A stretch of DNA of 6,343 nucleotides from an uncultured Lachnospiraceae bacterium (lineage in GTDB: Bacteria; Bacillota; Clostridia; Lachnospirales; Lachnospiraceae), in contig CAKRLN010000132.1 in assembly GCA_934359535.1 (NCBI GenBank), positions 1 to 6,343 of the forward strand. Reading direction: 5' to 3'. The position numbers and the translations under genes were made by a program. Of the stretch, positions 1 to 5,680 are shown piece by piece. The notes under the pieces were generated by a model. It did not search any database, had not been told where the DNA came from, and worked only from the letters and a program-made list of their open reading frames with translations. Each line of letters begins with the position of its first letter. Within the stretch, counting starts at the first letter, position 1.

Positions 1-35
1 AACCTCCTGCAAAATAAGCAAAATTTAAAAGCCGA

Positions 36-64
36 TGGAATTTACTCTTGCACTGGAATTTACT
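36..64 (+). repeat. Two 11-bp direct repeats ahead of the first promoter
   Basis: TGGAATTTACT occurs at 36-46 and again at 54-64, an exact repeat with an 18-bp period. The second copy contains the putative -35 element of the promoter that follows. It could be an operator for a dimeric regulator or a simple duplication; the sequence does not decide. The rest of 1-214 shows no gene, and no cobalamin riboswitch core was seen. Confidence 0.45.
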
Positions 65-86
65 TTTTCAAGTTAGCTGTTATAAT
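59..86 (+). promoter_or_regulatory. Sigma-A-type promoter for the cysteine-rich/MetH-activation-like gene pair
   Basis: A -35-like TTTACT (59-64) is separated by 16 bp from a perfect -10 TATAAT (81-86). Transcription would start near position 93, leaving an untranslated leader of about 120 nt before the start codon at 215. The leader is AT-rich and I could not recognise any known riboswitch in it. Confidence 0.6.
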
Positions 87-214
87 AGTTCGTATTTTAA
101 GCCAGATGTTTCTCTCGATTGCAGGAGGCCCGATTCTCTATATGCTTCTTGTACACTTTATATTTTAAATGATCCGTTGAATTCCTTTCCGAAATATGAG
201 ATGATACTAGCATT

Positions 215-502
215 ATGAGTGAATATTATAAATTTTTCCAAAATAAAAAATGTGAATATTTTCCATGCCACAAAGGCATTCCGGAAGCGGACTTTAACTG
301 TCTGTTTTGTTACTGCCCTCTCTATACGCTTGGAAGTGCCTGTGGCGGGAACTGTGAATTTTTAGAAAATGGAGTCAAATCCTGCATGAACTGCGGCTTT
401 CCCCATATACGCAAAAACTATGATAAGATCACAGGCCGTTTTCAGGAAATCACCGCGGTTATGGCTGCTTCCAGAAAGGAGGAGCTGCCTCATGAAATGT
501 AA
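215..502 (+). CDS. Cysteine-rich small-domain protein, putative metal binding
   Basis: The 95-residue protein carries nine cysteines (C13, C18, C29, C32, C34, C43, C47, C57, C60) and histidines 19 and 64, in the order typical of the cysteine-rich small domain family (PF04071): YKFF near the start, EYFPCHKG, NCLFCYCPLY, CGG, then CxxC followed by PH. The family is presumed to bind a metal, probably zinc or an Fe-S cluster, and is often found beside cobalamin genes, but its biochemical role is unknown. There is no signal peptide or membrane segment, so it is likely cytoplasmic. The start is supported by alignment of MSEYYKFF with the family's beginning, although the ribosome binding site (GAGATGAT) is weak. 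Its last 11 bases overlap the next gene, suggesting translational coupling and a shared function. Confidence 0.85.
   Translation: MSEYYKFFQNKKCEYFPCHKGIPEADFNCLFCYCPLYTLGSACGGNCEFLENGVKSCMNCGFPHIRKNYDKITGRFQEITAVMAASRKEELPHEM
477..482 (+). promoter_or_regulatory. Strong ribosome binding site that fixes the start of the second gene
   Basis: A perfect AGGAGG lies 9 nt before the ATG at 492, inside the 3' end of the preceding gene. It argues for ATG 492 over the in-frame upstream ATG at 420, which would add 24 residues encoded entirely within the overlapping gene. Confidence 0.85.
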
Positions 503-1136
503 ACTCACCCCCGGCTTTTCCTCCGATGACTGGAATGATTTTTGCAGCCGTTTTCATTTTTCTCCCAATGATCTGCCACATATCCAGGCAATTTATACGG
601 CATTATTTCCATTAATCGATGCTTACGCCTATTACTCCCTTAACCGGGATTTAGATGGTGTATCTCTTTCCCACTACGCCTATGGATTTGTAACGCTCGG
701 AAACGGAATTGATGAGCTGGCGGACTTATATCTGAAGCATGAGCAGATCGGGGAGGCTTACATTGTGGATTGTATCAGCCTCCTTCTCTTATCAAAGGCA
801 TATGAAGAGTTTGCCCGTATAGCAGAACAGGAAAGCCATCTGCATTCCGTCAGACTCTCTTTTCTTGGAGATACCTATTCCCTTGATCTGCTTCCGGCAA
901 TCTATGAGCGCCTTACACCAGATACCATCCGCCTTACCAATGGTCAGATGCTCCTGCCTTTAAAAACAGCCGCACTGATCCTTTCTCTGGATGAAAAAGC
1001 GCACACAGATCCCAGACAATTATGCAATACCTGTGAAACCTGTAAAAATTTATCCTGTCCATCCCGAAGGACAAAGAAAATTTCCCTGCCCCACACCTAT
1101 GGTGCGATGCAGATCTTTCATAACCAAAAGATTTAG
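492..1136 (+). CDS. Methionine-synthase-activation-domain-like protein with a C-terminal cysteine cluster
   Basis: Predicted length is 214 residues from the ATG at 492. The pattern resembles stand-alone relatives of the S-adenosylmethionine-binding reactivation domain of B12-dependent methionine synthase (MetH): a YGFVTLGNGIDEL-type segment (residues 64-76), a helix with a following arginine (HSVR, R121), a segment beginning IRLTNGQMLLP (146-156) that leads into the core strand, and then a Cys cluster C178-x2-C181-x2-C184-x4-C189-P-S-R. Clostridial members of this group commonly end in such a cluster, which may hold an Fe-S centre. The classic R-x-x-P-G-Y SAM-binding motif is not preserved; the corresponding region reads RLSFLGDTY, so SAM binding is uncertain. 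It overlaps the cysteine-rich gene by 11 bp. Taken together they suggest a role in corrinoid-protein reactivation or metal handling, but this is inference. The alternative is an uncharacterised protein with only structural similarity. Confidence 0.65.
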   Translation: MKCKLTPGFSSDDWNDFCSRFHFSPNDLPHIQAIYTALFPLIDAYAYYSLNRDLDGVSLSHYAYGFVTLGNGIDELADLYLKHEQIGEAYIVDCISLLLLSKAYEEFARIAEQESHLHSVRLSFLGDTYSLDLLPAIYERLTPDTIRLTNGQMLLPLKTAALILSLDEKAHTDPRQLCNTCETCKNLSCPSRRTKKISLPHTYGAMQIFHNQKI

Positions 1137-1158
1137 GCTTTCTATTTTCTGCTCCTGC

Positions 1159-2088
1159 CTACTGCACACACAAATACACAAAATATGCCACATAACATAA
1201 TAACATCACGATTCCAAACGGTCTTCGAAGTTCTTTGTGACGAATCGTTCCAGCCCAGAGTAATACGCCGACAGCAGCTGCAATCCCGGTATCGATCAGA
1301 AATTTTTCTTCAAATGGAACGGTACAGATCAGCGCTGTTGTTCCGATTACAAACAAAATATTAAAGATATTGCTTCCCACAATATTTCCAATTGCAATTC
1401 CGGCATTTCCCTTTCTTGCTGCCGCAACCGACGTCACAAGCTCTGGAAGGGATGTTCCAAAGGCAACGATCGTAAGCCCGATAAAACGCTCACTCATTCC
1501 AAAAACTCTGGCAATTGCAGAGGCACCATCCACTGCAAAATCACTTCCCATTACCACCATAATACCGCCAAGTACCATAAACAAAATACATTTCCATACT
1601 GGAAGGTCTTTGATTTCTCCACTTTCTTCCTGTTCTCCTTTTCTTGCCATCACAAAAAGATAGCCCAGGTAGCCCAGAAACAAAATCCAGAAAATCACAC
1701 CTTCTGCAAATGTGATCGAAGCACCGGTTACCCCAAAGATCAGAAGCACTCCCGTAACTCCAATCATAAACGGAATCTCATAACGGAAGGTCGATTTCTG
1801 GATTGCAACATTTGTGATCACTGCTGTAATCCCTAATATGATCAGAATGTTTAAGATATTACTTCCGACAATATTTCCAATCGTAATCCCCGCATTGTGA
1901 TTAAATGCCGCTGTAATGCTGACCGCTGCCTCCGGCATACTTGTTCCCATCGCAACAATAGTAAGACCGATGACAAGCTGGGGAATTCCCATCTTTTTTG
2001 CAATTCCCGCTGCCCCTTCAACAAACCAGTCTGCCCCTTTTACCAAAAGAAAAAAACCTGCTGCTAAAATAAATACCTGTAAAATCAT
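1159..2088 (-). CDS. Calcium/sodium antiporter, CaCA family (YrbG type)
   Basis: This is a 309-residue integral membrane protein with about ten hydrophobic segments in two homologous halves, the usual size for bacterial YrbG-like exchangers. Both alpha repeats are intact: GTSMPE (48-53) with GNIVGSN (71-77), and GTSLPE (211-216) with GNIVGSN (234-240). E53 and E216 are the expected cation-coordinating acids. A hydrophilic loop near residues 148-162 (RKGEQEESGEIKD) separates the halves. The family exchanges Ca2+ (sometimes with K+, or other divalents) for Na+ or H+ across the cytoplasmic membrane. An SD-like AGAGAGG lies 6 nt before the ATG. The gene has its own promoter and a long leader with a yybP-ykoY riboswitch, which suggests that here it may export Mn2+ or respond to Mn2+ stress. 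It converges with the upstream + strand pair, leaving 22 bp between stop codons. Confidence 0.93.
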   Translation of the reverse strand: MILQVFILAAGFFLLVKGADWFVEGAAGIAKKMGIPQLVIGLTIVAMGTSMPEAAVSITAAFNHNAGITIGNIVGSNILNILIILGITAVITNVAIQKSTFRYEIPFMIGVTGVLLIFGVTGASITFAEGVIFWILFLGYLGYLFVMARKGEQEESGEIKDLPVWKCILFMVLGGIMVVMGSDFAVDGASAIARVFGMSERFIGLTIVAFGTSLPELVTSVAAARKGNAGIAIGNIVGSNIFNILFVIGTTALICTVPFEEKFLIDTGIAAAVGVLLWAGTIRHKELRRPFGIVMLLCYVAYFVYLCVQ

Positions 2089-2139
2089 ACTCTGCCTCTC
2101 TTTCCAATCTTGTTAACAGTTCCATTTGCAGCAGGGTAT

Positions 2140-2178
2140 AAAAAAAGAGACTCCTACTGCATCTACAGTAAAAGTCTC
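2140..2178 (-). terminator. Intrinsic terminator forming the expression platform of the riboswitch
   Basis: Read on the - strand, GAGACTTTTACTG pairs with CAGTAGGAGTCTC to give a continuous 13-bp stem (two G-U pairs) with a 6-nt loop, followed directly by seven T. It lies about 50 nt before the exchanger start codon. Its 5' arm, GAGACTTTT, is also the 3' closing strand of the aptamer, so the aptamer and terminator are mutually exclusive. Confidence 0.88.
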
Positions 2179-2265
2179 GCTGTTTCATCACTTTCCGAGT
2201 TGTTCACATTATAAACAACTGTACTGACGAAGAAGTGAACCATATCCGGCCAGCTACTCCCTTTT
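2170..2265 (-). promoter_or_regulatory. yybP-ykoY (manganese) riboswitch aptamer
   Basis: The - strand leader contains the hallmark segments in order: AAAAGGGAGTAGC at the 5' side, CGTCAGTAC in the middle and CAGCGAGACTTTT at the 3' side. These match the conserved GGGGAGUAGC, CGUCA and GCGAGACCUUU parts of the yybP-ykoY family. Supporting helices are visible: AAAAG with CTTTT closing the aptamer, GCTG with CAGC, TCACTT with AAGTGA, and a peripheral hairpin AGTTGTT/AACAACT. The family is known to bind Mn2+ (with Mg2+) and to control Mn exporters such as MntP and other cation transporters. Because the closing strand is shared with the terminator, Mn2+ binding is predicted to prevent termination and switch the exchanger on. 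The ligand is assigned from the family, not measured. Confidence 0.87.
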
Positions 2266-2274
2266 GACAGATTT

Positions 2275-2303
2275 ATTATATGCCGGAGTGCTTCAAAAGT
2301 CAA
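2275..2303 (-). promoter_or_regulatory. Promoter of the riboswitch-exchanger transcript
   Basis: On the - strand, TTGACT (2303-2298) and a perfect TATAAT (2280-2275) are separated by exactly 17 bp, a near-consensus sigma-A promoter. The start of transcription would fall near 2268, just ahead of the first conserved aptamer bases. The promoter begins only 15 bp after the stop codon of the upstream acidic protein gene, with no terminator between, so read-through transcripts would also meet the riboswitch. Confidence 0.88.
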
Positions 2304-2318
2304 CCATACGATTGCTCC

Positions 2319-4013
2319 TTACTCTGCATTCACATCCGATATGGTAAAGCTTTCCGACTGTTCTCCATAAGTAAAGGTATAGGTTGCTCCCGCCACAAGA
2401 TCAGGTGAGCTTAGGATCACGCTGTCCGCATCCTTTACCGGTGTATAGGTAAATACGGTGGCTCCGTCACTGTCTGTCACAGTCACCTCCGTTCCCTTTG
2501 ACACCTTCTGCGAAAATACATACATTATGGAGGTCTGTTCCGAGGAAGCATCCACTGCTTCAAGCATATCGGACATTCCCACTGCTGTCAAGGTTCCTCC
2601 GTTTATCACAAAAATGCCGCCGTTTTCCATACCGTAATCAATGGCAGAATTGCCACCATTTGACGGTCCATCCACATAAACCGTTCCGCCGTTTATCGTA
2701 ATATTTCCATTAGAATCGAGTCCGTCGCCTTCTGCATTGATATAGATCGTTCCACCGTTTATCGTAAGCTCCGGTGTTGTTGTCGAATCGACAAGGGAAT
2801 CACTGTCATCGTCCGAAGACTTGTCTTTTTCCTCATCCATCTGCGGCATATCAGATGGTGCTTCTCCTTCTTCTGTTCCATCCGGCATCTGTGGCATATC
2901 GGACGGTGCTTCTCCATTTCCCCCCTGTGGTGGCTGTGGACGGTTGTTTTTCATGGAAGCTGCATCTGTAGCACTGTCACTGTCGTTGCTTTCTGCTTCC
3001 GCATCAACGGTATTTCCAGCATCATCCGTGCTCTGTTCCGGGCGCTCTGGTTTATTCTGCGGATCAAAATTTTCATCCTTGTCCTGTCCAGGCTGTCCCA
3101 TACCACCGCCCATGCCAAATCCGGATGCGTTTCCACCGTTTGCATTGATTCCATCGTCGCTTGACGTAATGTTGATATCCCCATCGTTGATCGTCACAAT
3201 ATGTCCCTCTAAGCCTTCCTCGGACTTTGTAACCGTGATCGTTCCATTGTTGACAGTCAATGTTCCGTCTGTATGGATTCCGTCATCTCCGGCTGCAATC
3301 GTATAGGCTCCATCGGAAATTGTTGTATCAAGCTCACAGTTAAATCCGTCCTCTCCGCTTGTTACATCATAGGTTCCGGACACAAGCTCCATACCGTATT
3401 TTGCCTTAAAGCCGTGCTGTGTGGCATTTACGGTAATGGAGGCCTCCTCTAATGTCAGCGTTCCCTTTGTCTGGACTCCGTTGTAAATATTTCCGGTTAT
3501 GCTTATGGCACCGGTTCCTGTTATGCTTAAATTTCCTTTTGTATAGATGACTGCTTTTTGTTTATTCTTATAAGAACCGTCATCGTCAAGGTCATCCTCG
3601 TCCGCGGTAAAGTCCTCATCACCGCTTGTCAGTGTATTTTCCGTTCCATCCGCTGCGGTAATTACCACATCTGCGCCATCCTTCGAATAGATTACATCGC
3701 GGTCGCTGCTTGTGAGATCGACGCCGTTTAAGGTAACCTGTACCGTTCCCTCTGCTACATCAATGATAATGCGTCCATCGCTTAAGCTTCCGCTGAAGGT
3801 GTATGTTCCCGGATTTGTGATTGTAATCTTATCTCCATCTACGGTAACCCCACCTCCTTTTACTGTCGTATTTCCATCTGAAAGTGAGACCTCCGCACTT
3901 TTTTCCGATTTCGTGTCTGTCTTTCCCCGGAAAAAAAGGGCAAGCAATGCAAGCCCTGCCGTAAGCATACAGACAGCTGTGATCATGATTATTTTTTGTC
4001 TTTTTTTACTCAT
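2319..4013 (-). CDS. Cthe_2159-like (DUF4353) acidic beta-helix surface protein, carbohydrate-binding annotated
   Basis: The protein has 564 residues. Residues 1-7 are basic (MSKKRQK) and 8-28 hydrophobic, giving a signal peptide or N-terminal anchor with no convincing lipobox. Residues about 45-295 and 412-490 are short repeated strands of the type NGGTIYI/DGI/GLDSNGNITI, as in right-handed beta-helix proteins of the DUF4353 family (PF14262). The founding member, Cthe_2159 of Clostridium thermocellum, binds acidic polysaccharide and calcium. Between them, residues about 296-411 form a low-complexity insert rich in G, P, D, E, S and N (GMGGGMGQ, then EAPSDMPQM twice). The last ~75 residues (about 492-564) form a separate beta-rich C-terminal region. 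Acidic clusters (DEDFTADEDDLDDDG, 132-146) would suit Ca2+ binding. Function is likely extracellular glycan or metal binding, or adhesion. An AAAGG ribosome binding site lies 10 nt before the ATG. A response-regulator-like array lies upstream. Confidence 0.85.
   Translation of the reverse strand: MSKKRQKIIMITAVCMLTAGLALLALFFRGKTDTKSEKSAEVSLSDGNTTVKGGGVTVDGDKITITNPGTYTFSGSLSDGRIIIDVAEGTVQVTLNGVDLTSSDRDVIYSKDGADVVITAADGTENTLTSGDEDFTADEDDLDDDGSYKNKQKAVIYTKGNLSITGTGAISITGNIYNGVQTKGTLTLEEASITVNATQHGFKAKYGMELVSGTYDVTSGEDGFNCELDTTISDGAYTIAAGDDGIHTDGTLTVNNGTITVTKSEEGLEGHIVTINDGDINITSSDDGINANGGNASGFGMGGGMGQPGQDKDENFDPQNKPERPEQSTDDAGNTVDAEAESNDSDSATDAASMKNNRPQPPQGGNGEAPSDMPQMPDGTEEGEAPSDMPQMDEEKDKSSDDDSDSLVDSTTTPELTINGGTIYINAEGDGLDSNGNITINGGTVYVDGPSNGGNSAIDYGMENGGIFVINGGTLTAVGMSDMLEAVDASSEQTSIMYVFSQKVSKGTEVTVTDSDGATVFTYTPVKDADSVILSSPDLVAGATYTFTYGEQSESFTISDVNAE
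2838..2915 (-). repeat. 48-bp-period duplication in the linker of the acidic protein
   Basis: Two 30-bp copies (2838-2867 and 2886-2915) differ at three positions and encode EAPSDMPQM twice, at protein residues 368-376 and 384-392. The period keeps the reading frame (16 codons). Such a unit could expand or contract by slippage and so vary linker length. Confidence 0.8.
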
Positions 4014-4020
4014 ATGAAAT

Positions 4021-4084
4021 GAACCTTTCCCTTTCTGTATCGGGTTATCATTACTCCCTGTTACAGCTTGTATGGTAAAGGTTC
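4021..4084. repeat. 8-bp inverted repeat flanking the start region of the acidic protein gene
   Basis: GAACCTTT (4021-4028) and AAAGGTTC (4077-4084) are perfect inverted copies separated by 48 bp; an A-G mismatch and two more G-C pairs extend the stem. The proximal arm includes the AAAGG ribosome binding site. If the transcript starts upstream of 4084, the RNA could mask that site. If it starts near 4065, as one promoter reading suggests, the distal arm is not transcribed and the repeat would matter only as DNA or be chance. Confidence 0.4.
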
Positions 4085-4085
4085 A

Positions 4086-4114
4086 ATCTGAAGGTTATGT
4101 GAACATCATCTGAA
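4086..4114 (-). promoter_or_regulatory. Triple direct-repeat operator, OmpR/PhoB-type response regulator site
   Basis: On the - strand the sequence reads TTCAGAT (4114-4108), TTCACAT (4103-4097) and TTCAGAT (4092-4086), each separated by 4 bp, so the period is exactly 11 bp. Direct repeats of about 7 bp on one helical face are the usual target of OmpR/PhoB-family regulators, which often replace the -35 element. A weak -10 candidate, TACCAT (4077-4072), lies 8 bp beyond the last copy; another, TAACAG (4063-4058), is 17 bp beyond TTGAAC (4086-4081). The site points at the acidic surface protein gene. The regulator itself is not in the window. Confidence 0.6.
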
Positions 4115-4127
4115 TTTCCAGTTGATT

Positions 4128-4172
4128 TTATTTTTCTGTGCTTTCTTTCTTCGTTTCCGCAGGAAAAGAGCT
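4128..4172 (-). pseudogene. Orphan C-terminal-like tail after the permease remnant
   Basis: In a frame different from the permease remnant, 14 codons read SSFPAETKKESTEK and then a TAA. The composition looks like the charged end of a cytoplasmic protein, possibly a histidine kinase or transporter. It directly follows the remnant and precedes the operator array. A deletion that joined the front of one gene to the end of the same or another gene would explain the layout, but 14 codons are too few to be sure. Confidence 0.25.
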
Positions 4173-4174
4173 GC

Positions 4175-4321
4175 CTATTCATATCCTTTACCTCTGATAA
4201 GGTCCTCATAGGTCACATTTGTAAGCATTACCTTGGCACTGCCGTAGCTTATAAACTGCTCGTCCATCAGGGAAAGTCCCTGTCTTGTCTCACTGTCTGC
4301 TGGCAGATAGGAGGTAATATT
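4175..4321 (-). pseudogene. Remnant of an RND/MMPL-family permease (N-terminal extracytoplasmic start)
   Basis: The - strand frame from 4321 to the TAG at 4175-4177 encodes 48 residues, beginning NITSYLPADSETRQG, continuing LSLMDEQFISYGSAKVM and ending with LTNVTYEDLIRGKGYE. The SYLPxDSET...G...M...F...G.A.VM pattern is that seen just after the first membrane helix of clostridial RND/MMPL-superfamily exporters. Such proteins are usually 700 residues or more, so this piece lacks the first helix and everything after about residue 80. No start codon with a ribosome binding site is present; the frame simply runs on from the stop of the phosphodiesterase gene. It is best seen as a decayed gene trimmed at both ends. 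The family call rests on pattern recognition, not on a search. Confidence 0.6.
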
Positions 4322-4339
4322 TCTTTTCTTATGAAACTT

Positions 4340-4885
4340 CTATAAATGCATCGTATGGTAGCAGCTTCCGTCCAGTGACATCCAGCGAAGCTCCTCTTCG
4401 TCCAGAATCAGATAGCTATGTGCACTCTGTTCCTTTGGAATCGATACAGAGCCTGGATTAAGATACAGATTGTCTTCGCCAAATGACTCCCATGCCGGGA
4501 TATGGGTATGCCCATGTAAAAGGATATCTCCCTTTTGCATGGGCAGAAGTGCTCCCAGATGATAATGATGGCCATGGGTCGCATAGATGAAGCGTTTTCC
4601 TGCCGGGATCACACAGTAATCCGCAAGAATTGGGAATTCCAACACCATCTGATCCACCTCCGTGTCACAATTTCCACGGACACAGAAAATCTGCTCCTTT
4701 TTGCTGTTTAACATTGCTATGACTTCTTTCGGTGAATATTCTTCTGGCAGATCATTTCTCGGCCCATGGTATAAAAGATCTCCAAGCAACAGCAGACGGT
4801 CTGCCTTTTCCCTCTCAAAAGCCTCTATCATCTGTCTACAATAATAAGCAGATCCATGTATATCGGATGCAATCATAAATTTCAT
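4340..4885 (-). CDS. yfcE: YfcE-type metallophosphodiesterase
   Basis: At 181 residues it is nearly the length of E. coli YfcE (184) and follows it closely throughout. Calcineurin-like metal ligands are all present: D8-x-H10 (SDIHGS), D36 (LLGDLLYHGPRND), N72 (RGNCDTEVDQM), H104 (THGHH), and H126/H128 (HGHTH). The NPGSVSIPK motif (143-151) is also conserved. The family is a cytoplasmic Mn2+-dependent phosphodiesterase active in vitro on model diesters such as bis-pNPP; its physiological substrate is unsettled. The ATG at 4883-4885 has an AGGAG 9 nt upstream. It is the second gene of an operon, 16 bp after the HAD phosphatase gene. No terminator is evident downstream; the stop is followed by permease debris. 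Confidence 0.93.
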   Translation of the reverse strand: MKFMIASDIHGSAYYCRQMIEAFEREKADRLLLLGDLLYHGPRNDLPEEYSPKEVIAMLNSKKEQIFCVRGNCDTEVDQMVLEFPILADYCVIPAGKRFIYATHGHHYHLGALLPMQKGDILLHGHTHIPAWESFGEDNLYLNPGSVSIPKEQSAHSYLILDEEELRWMSLDGSCYHTMHL

Positions 4886-4901
4886 TTGTCTTGTCTCCTC
4901 T

Positions 4902-5564
4902 CTACTCCCTGTCTTTCTTTTGCAGATAATCCCTTACTCCCAAAAGATTATCAAGAACCACCTCCGCAAGCTGCTCCATCTCTTCATCTGCCGCAAGCAG
5001 ATCCGGAACCATAACCGGCCGCAGCCCTCCGGCATGTGCAGCCCGGATTCCGTTATAGGAATCCTCAATCGCAAAGGAAGCTTCCGGTGCTGTATGAAGC
5101 GCCTCACATGCTCTTAAGAAAATGTCCGGCGCCGGTTTGCTTCGTTCAACCATATCTCCACAGATTACCTGGTCAAAAAAATCCAGAAGTCCCGCATCGG
5201 TAAGCTGGCTTATCACCGTCTGCCTTCTTGTTGAAGATGCCAGTGCAATCTTTTTTCCATGCTCTTTTAAATAGGAAAGAAGCTCTCTCACACCCGGCTT
5301 TACCGGAAGTCTTCCACCATCGTATTTCTCATGATACATACGGGAAGCCTCTGCCTCATATCTGTCATAGGGAAAATCACTTCCATACCGCTCCAGCATA
5401 ATCTCCCTTGTCCTTGCCATCGTTGTTCCGGTACAGGCAAGCACAGCACTTTCAATATCTGCGATCTGATACTTCGCTGCAAGCTCCACCCAGCAGTCCA
5501 TCACCGCTCTCTCCGAATCAAAAATGACACCATCCATATCAAATACTACTGCTTCATACTTCAT
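4902..5564 (-). CDS. HAD-superfamily IA hydrolase, beta-phosphoglucomutase-like phosphatase
   Basis: The 220-residue protein has all four HAD motifs: I, FDMDGVIFDSE, with nucleophile D9 and acid D11; II, ALASS (S110/S111); III, K143 in RSKPAPDIFL; IV, FAIEDSYNGIRAA, with E167 and D168. The helical cap lies between about residues 15 and 90, as in subfamily IA. The KPAPD and EDSxNGI patterns fit the beta-phosphoglucomutase/DOG-phosphatase/YniC group that acts on small sugar phosphates, but the exact substrate cannot be read from the sequence. AGGAG (5574-5578) lies 9 nt before the ATG. A promoter is visible about 90-115 bp upstream. It is co-directional with, and 16 bp ahead of, the YfcE gene, so the two are probably co-transcribed. 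Confidence 0.92.
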   Translation of the reverse strand: MKYEAVVFDMDGVIFDSERAVMDCWVELAAKYQIADIESAVLACTGTTMARTREIMLERYGSDFPYDRYEAEASRMYHEKYDGGRLPVKPGVRELLSYLKEHGKKIALASSTRRQTVISQLTDAGLLDFFDQVICGDMVERSKPAPDIFLRACEALHTAPEASFAIEDSYNGIRAAHAGGLRPVMVPDLLAADEEMEQLAEVVLDNLLGVRDYLQKKDRE

Positions 5565-5651
5565 AACTTCCAGCTCCTTCCATGCACCGCATCCTTACAT
5601 TGGTACATATTTTCCTCTATTCTTCTTCGAATCCTCTTTTTCCTTACTCTT

Positions 5652-5680
5652 ATAATACAACGGAAACTTAATGTCGTAAA
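5652..5680 (-). promoter_or_regulatory. Promoter of the HAD phosphatase-YfcE operon
   Basis: On the - strand, TTTACG (5680-5675) and TATTAT (5657-5652) are separated by 17 bp, matching consensus at four and five of six positions. Transcription would start near 5645, giving an 80-nt leader. It sits at the broken 5' edge of the histidine kinase remnant on the other strand. Confidence 0.6.

Noticed and set aside
1..214. Possible cobalamin riboswitch ahead of the B12-related pair
   Set aside because: The conserved GCCACTG B12-box and the other core segments are not present in the leader, and no terminator-like hairpin was found.
420..491. Upstream in-frame ATG extending the MetH-activation-like protein by 24 residues
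   Set aside because: It lies wholly inside the cysteine-rich gene and the extension is basic, Arg-rich shadow sequence; ATG 492 has a perfect AGGAGG at good spacing.
2951..3184. A 77-codon open frame on the - strand inside the acidic protein gene
   Set aside because: It is an alternative frame of the low-complexity region without a start signal or family pattern.
2821..3306. A 161-codon open frame on the + strand
   Set aside because: It is Ser/Pro-rich antisense of the low-complexity and repeat part of the acidic surface protein, with no family resemblance or ribosome binding site; the - strand frame has clear domain structure.
4021..4084. RNA hairpin definitely sequestering the ribosome binding site of the acidic protein gene
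   Set aside because: The inverted repeat is real, but if transcription starts after the TACCAT candidate, one arm is outside the transcript; kept only as a low-confidence repeat.
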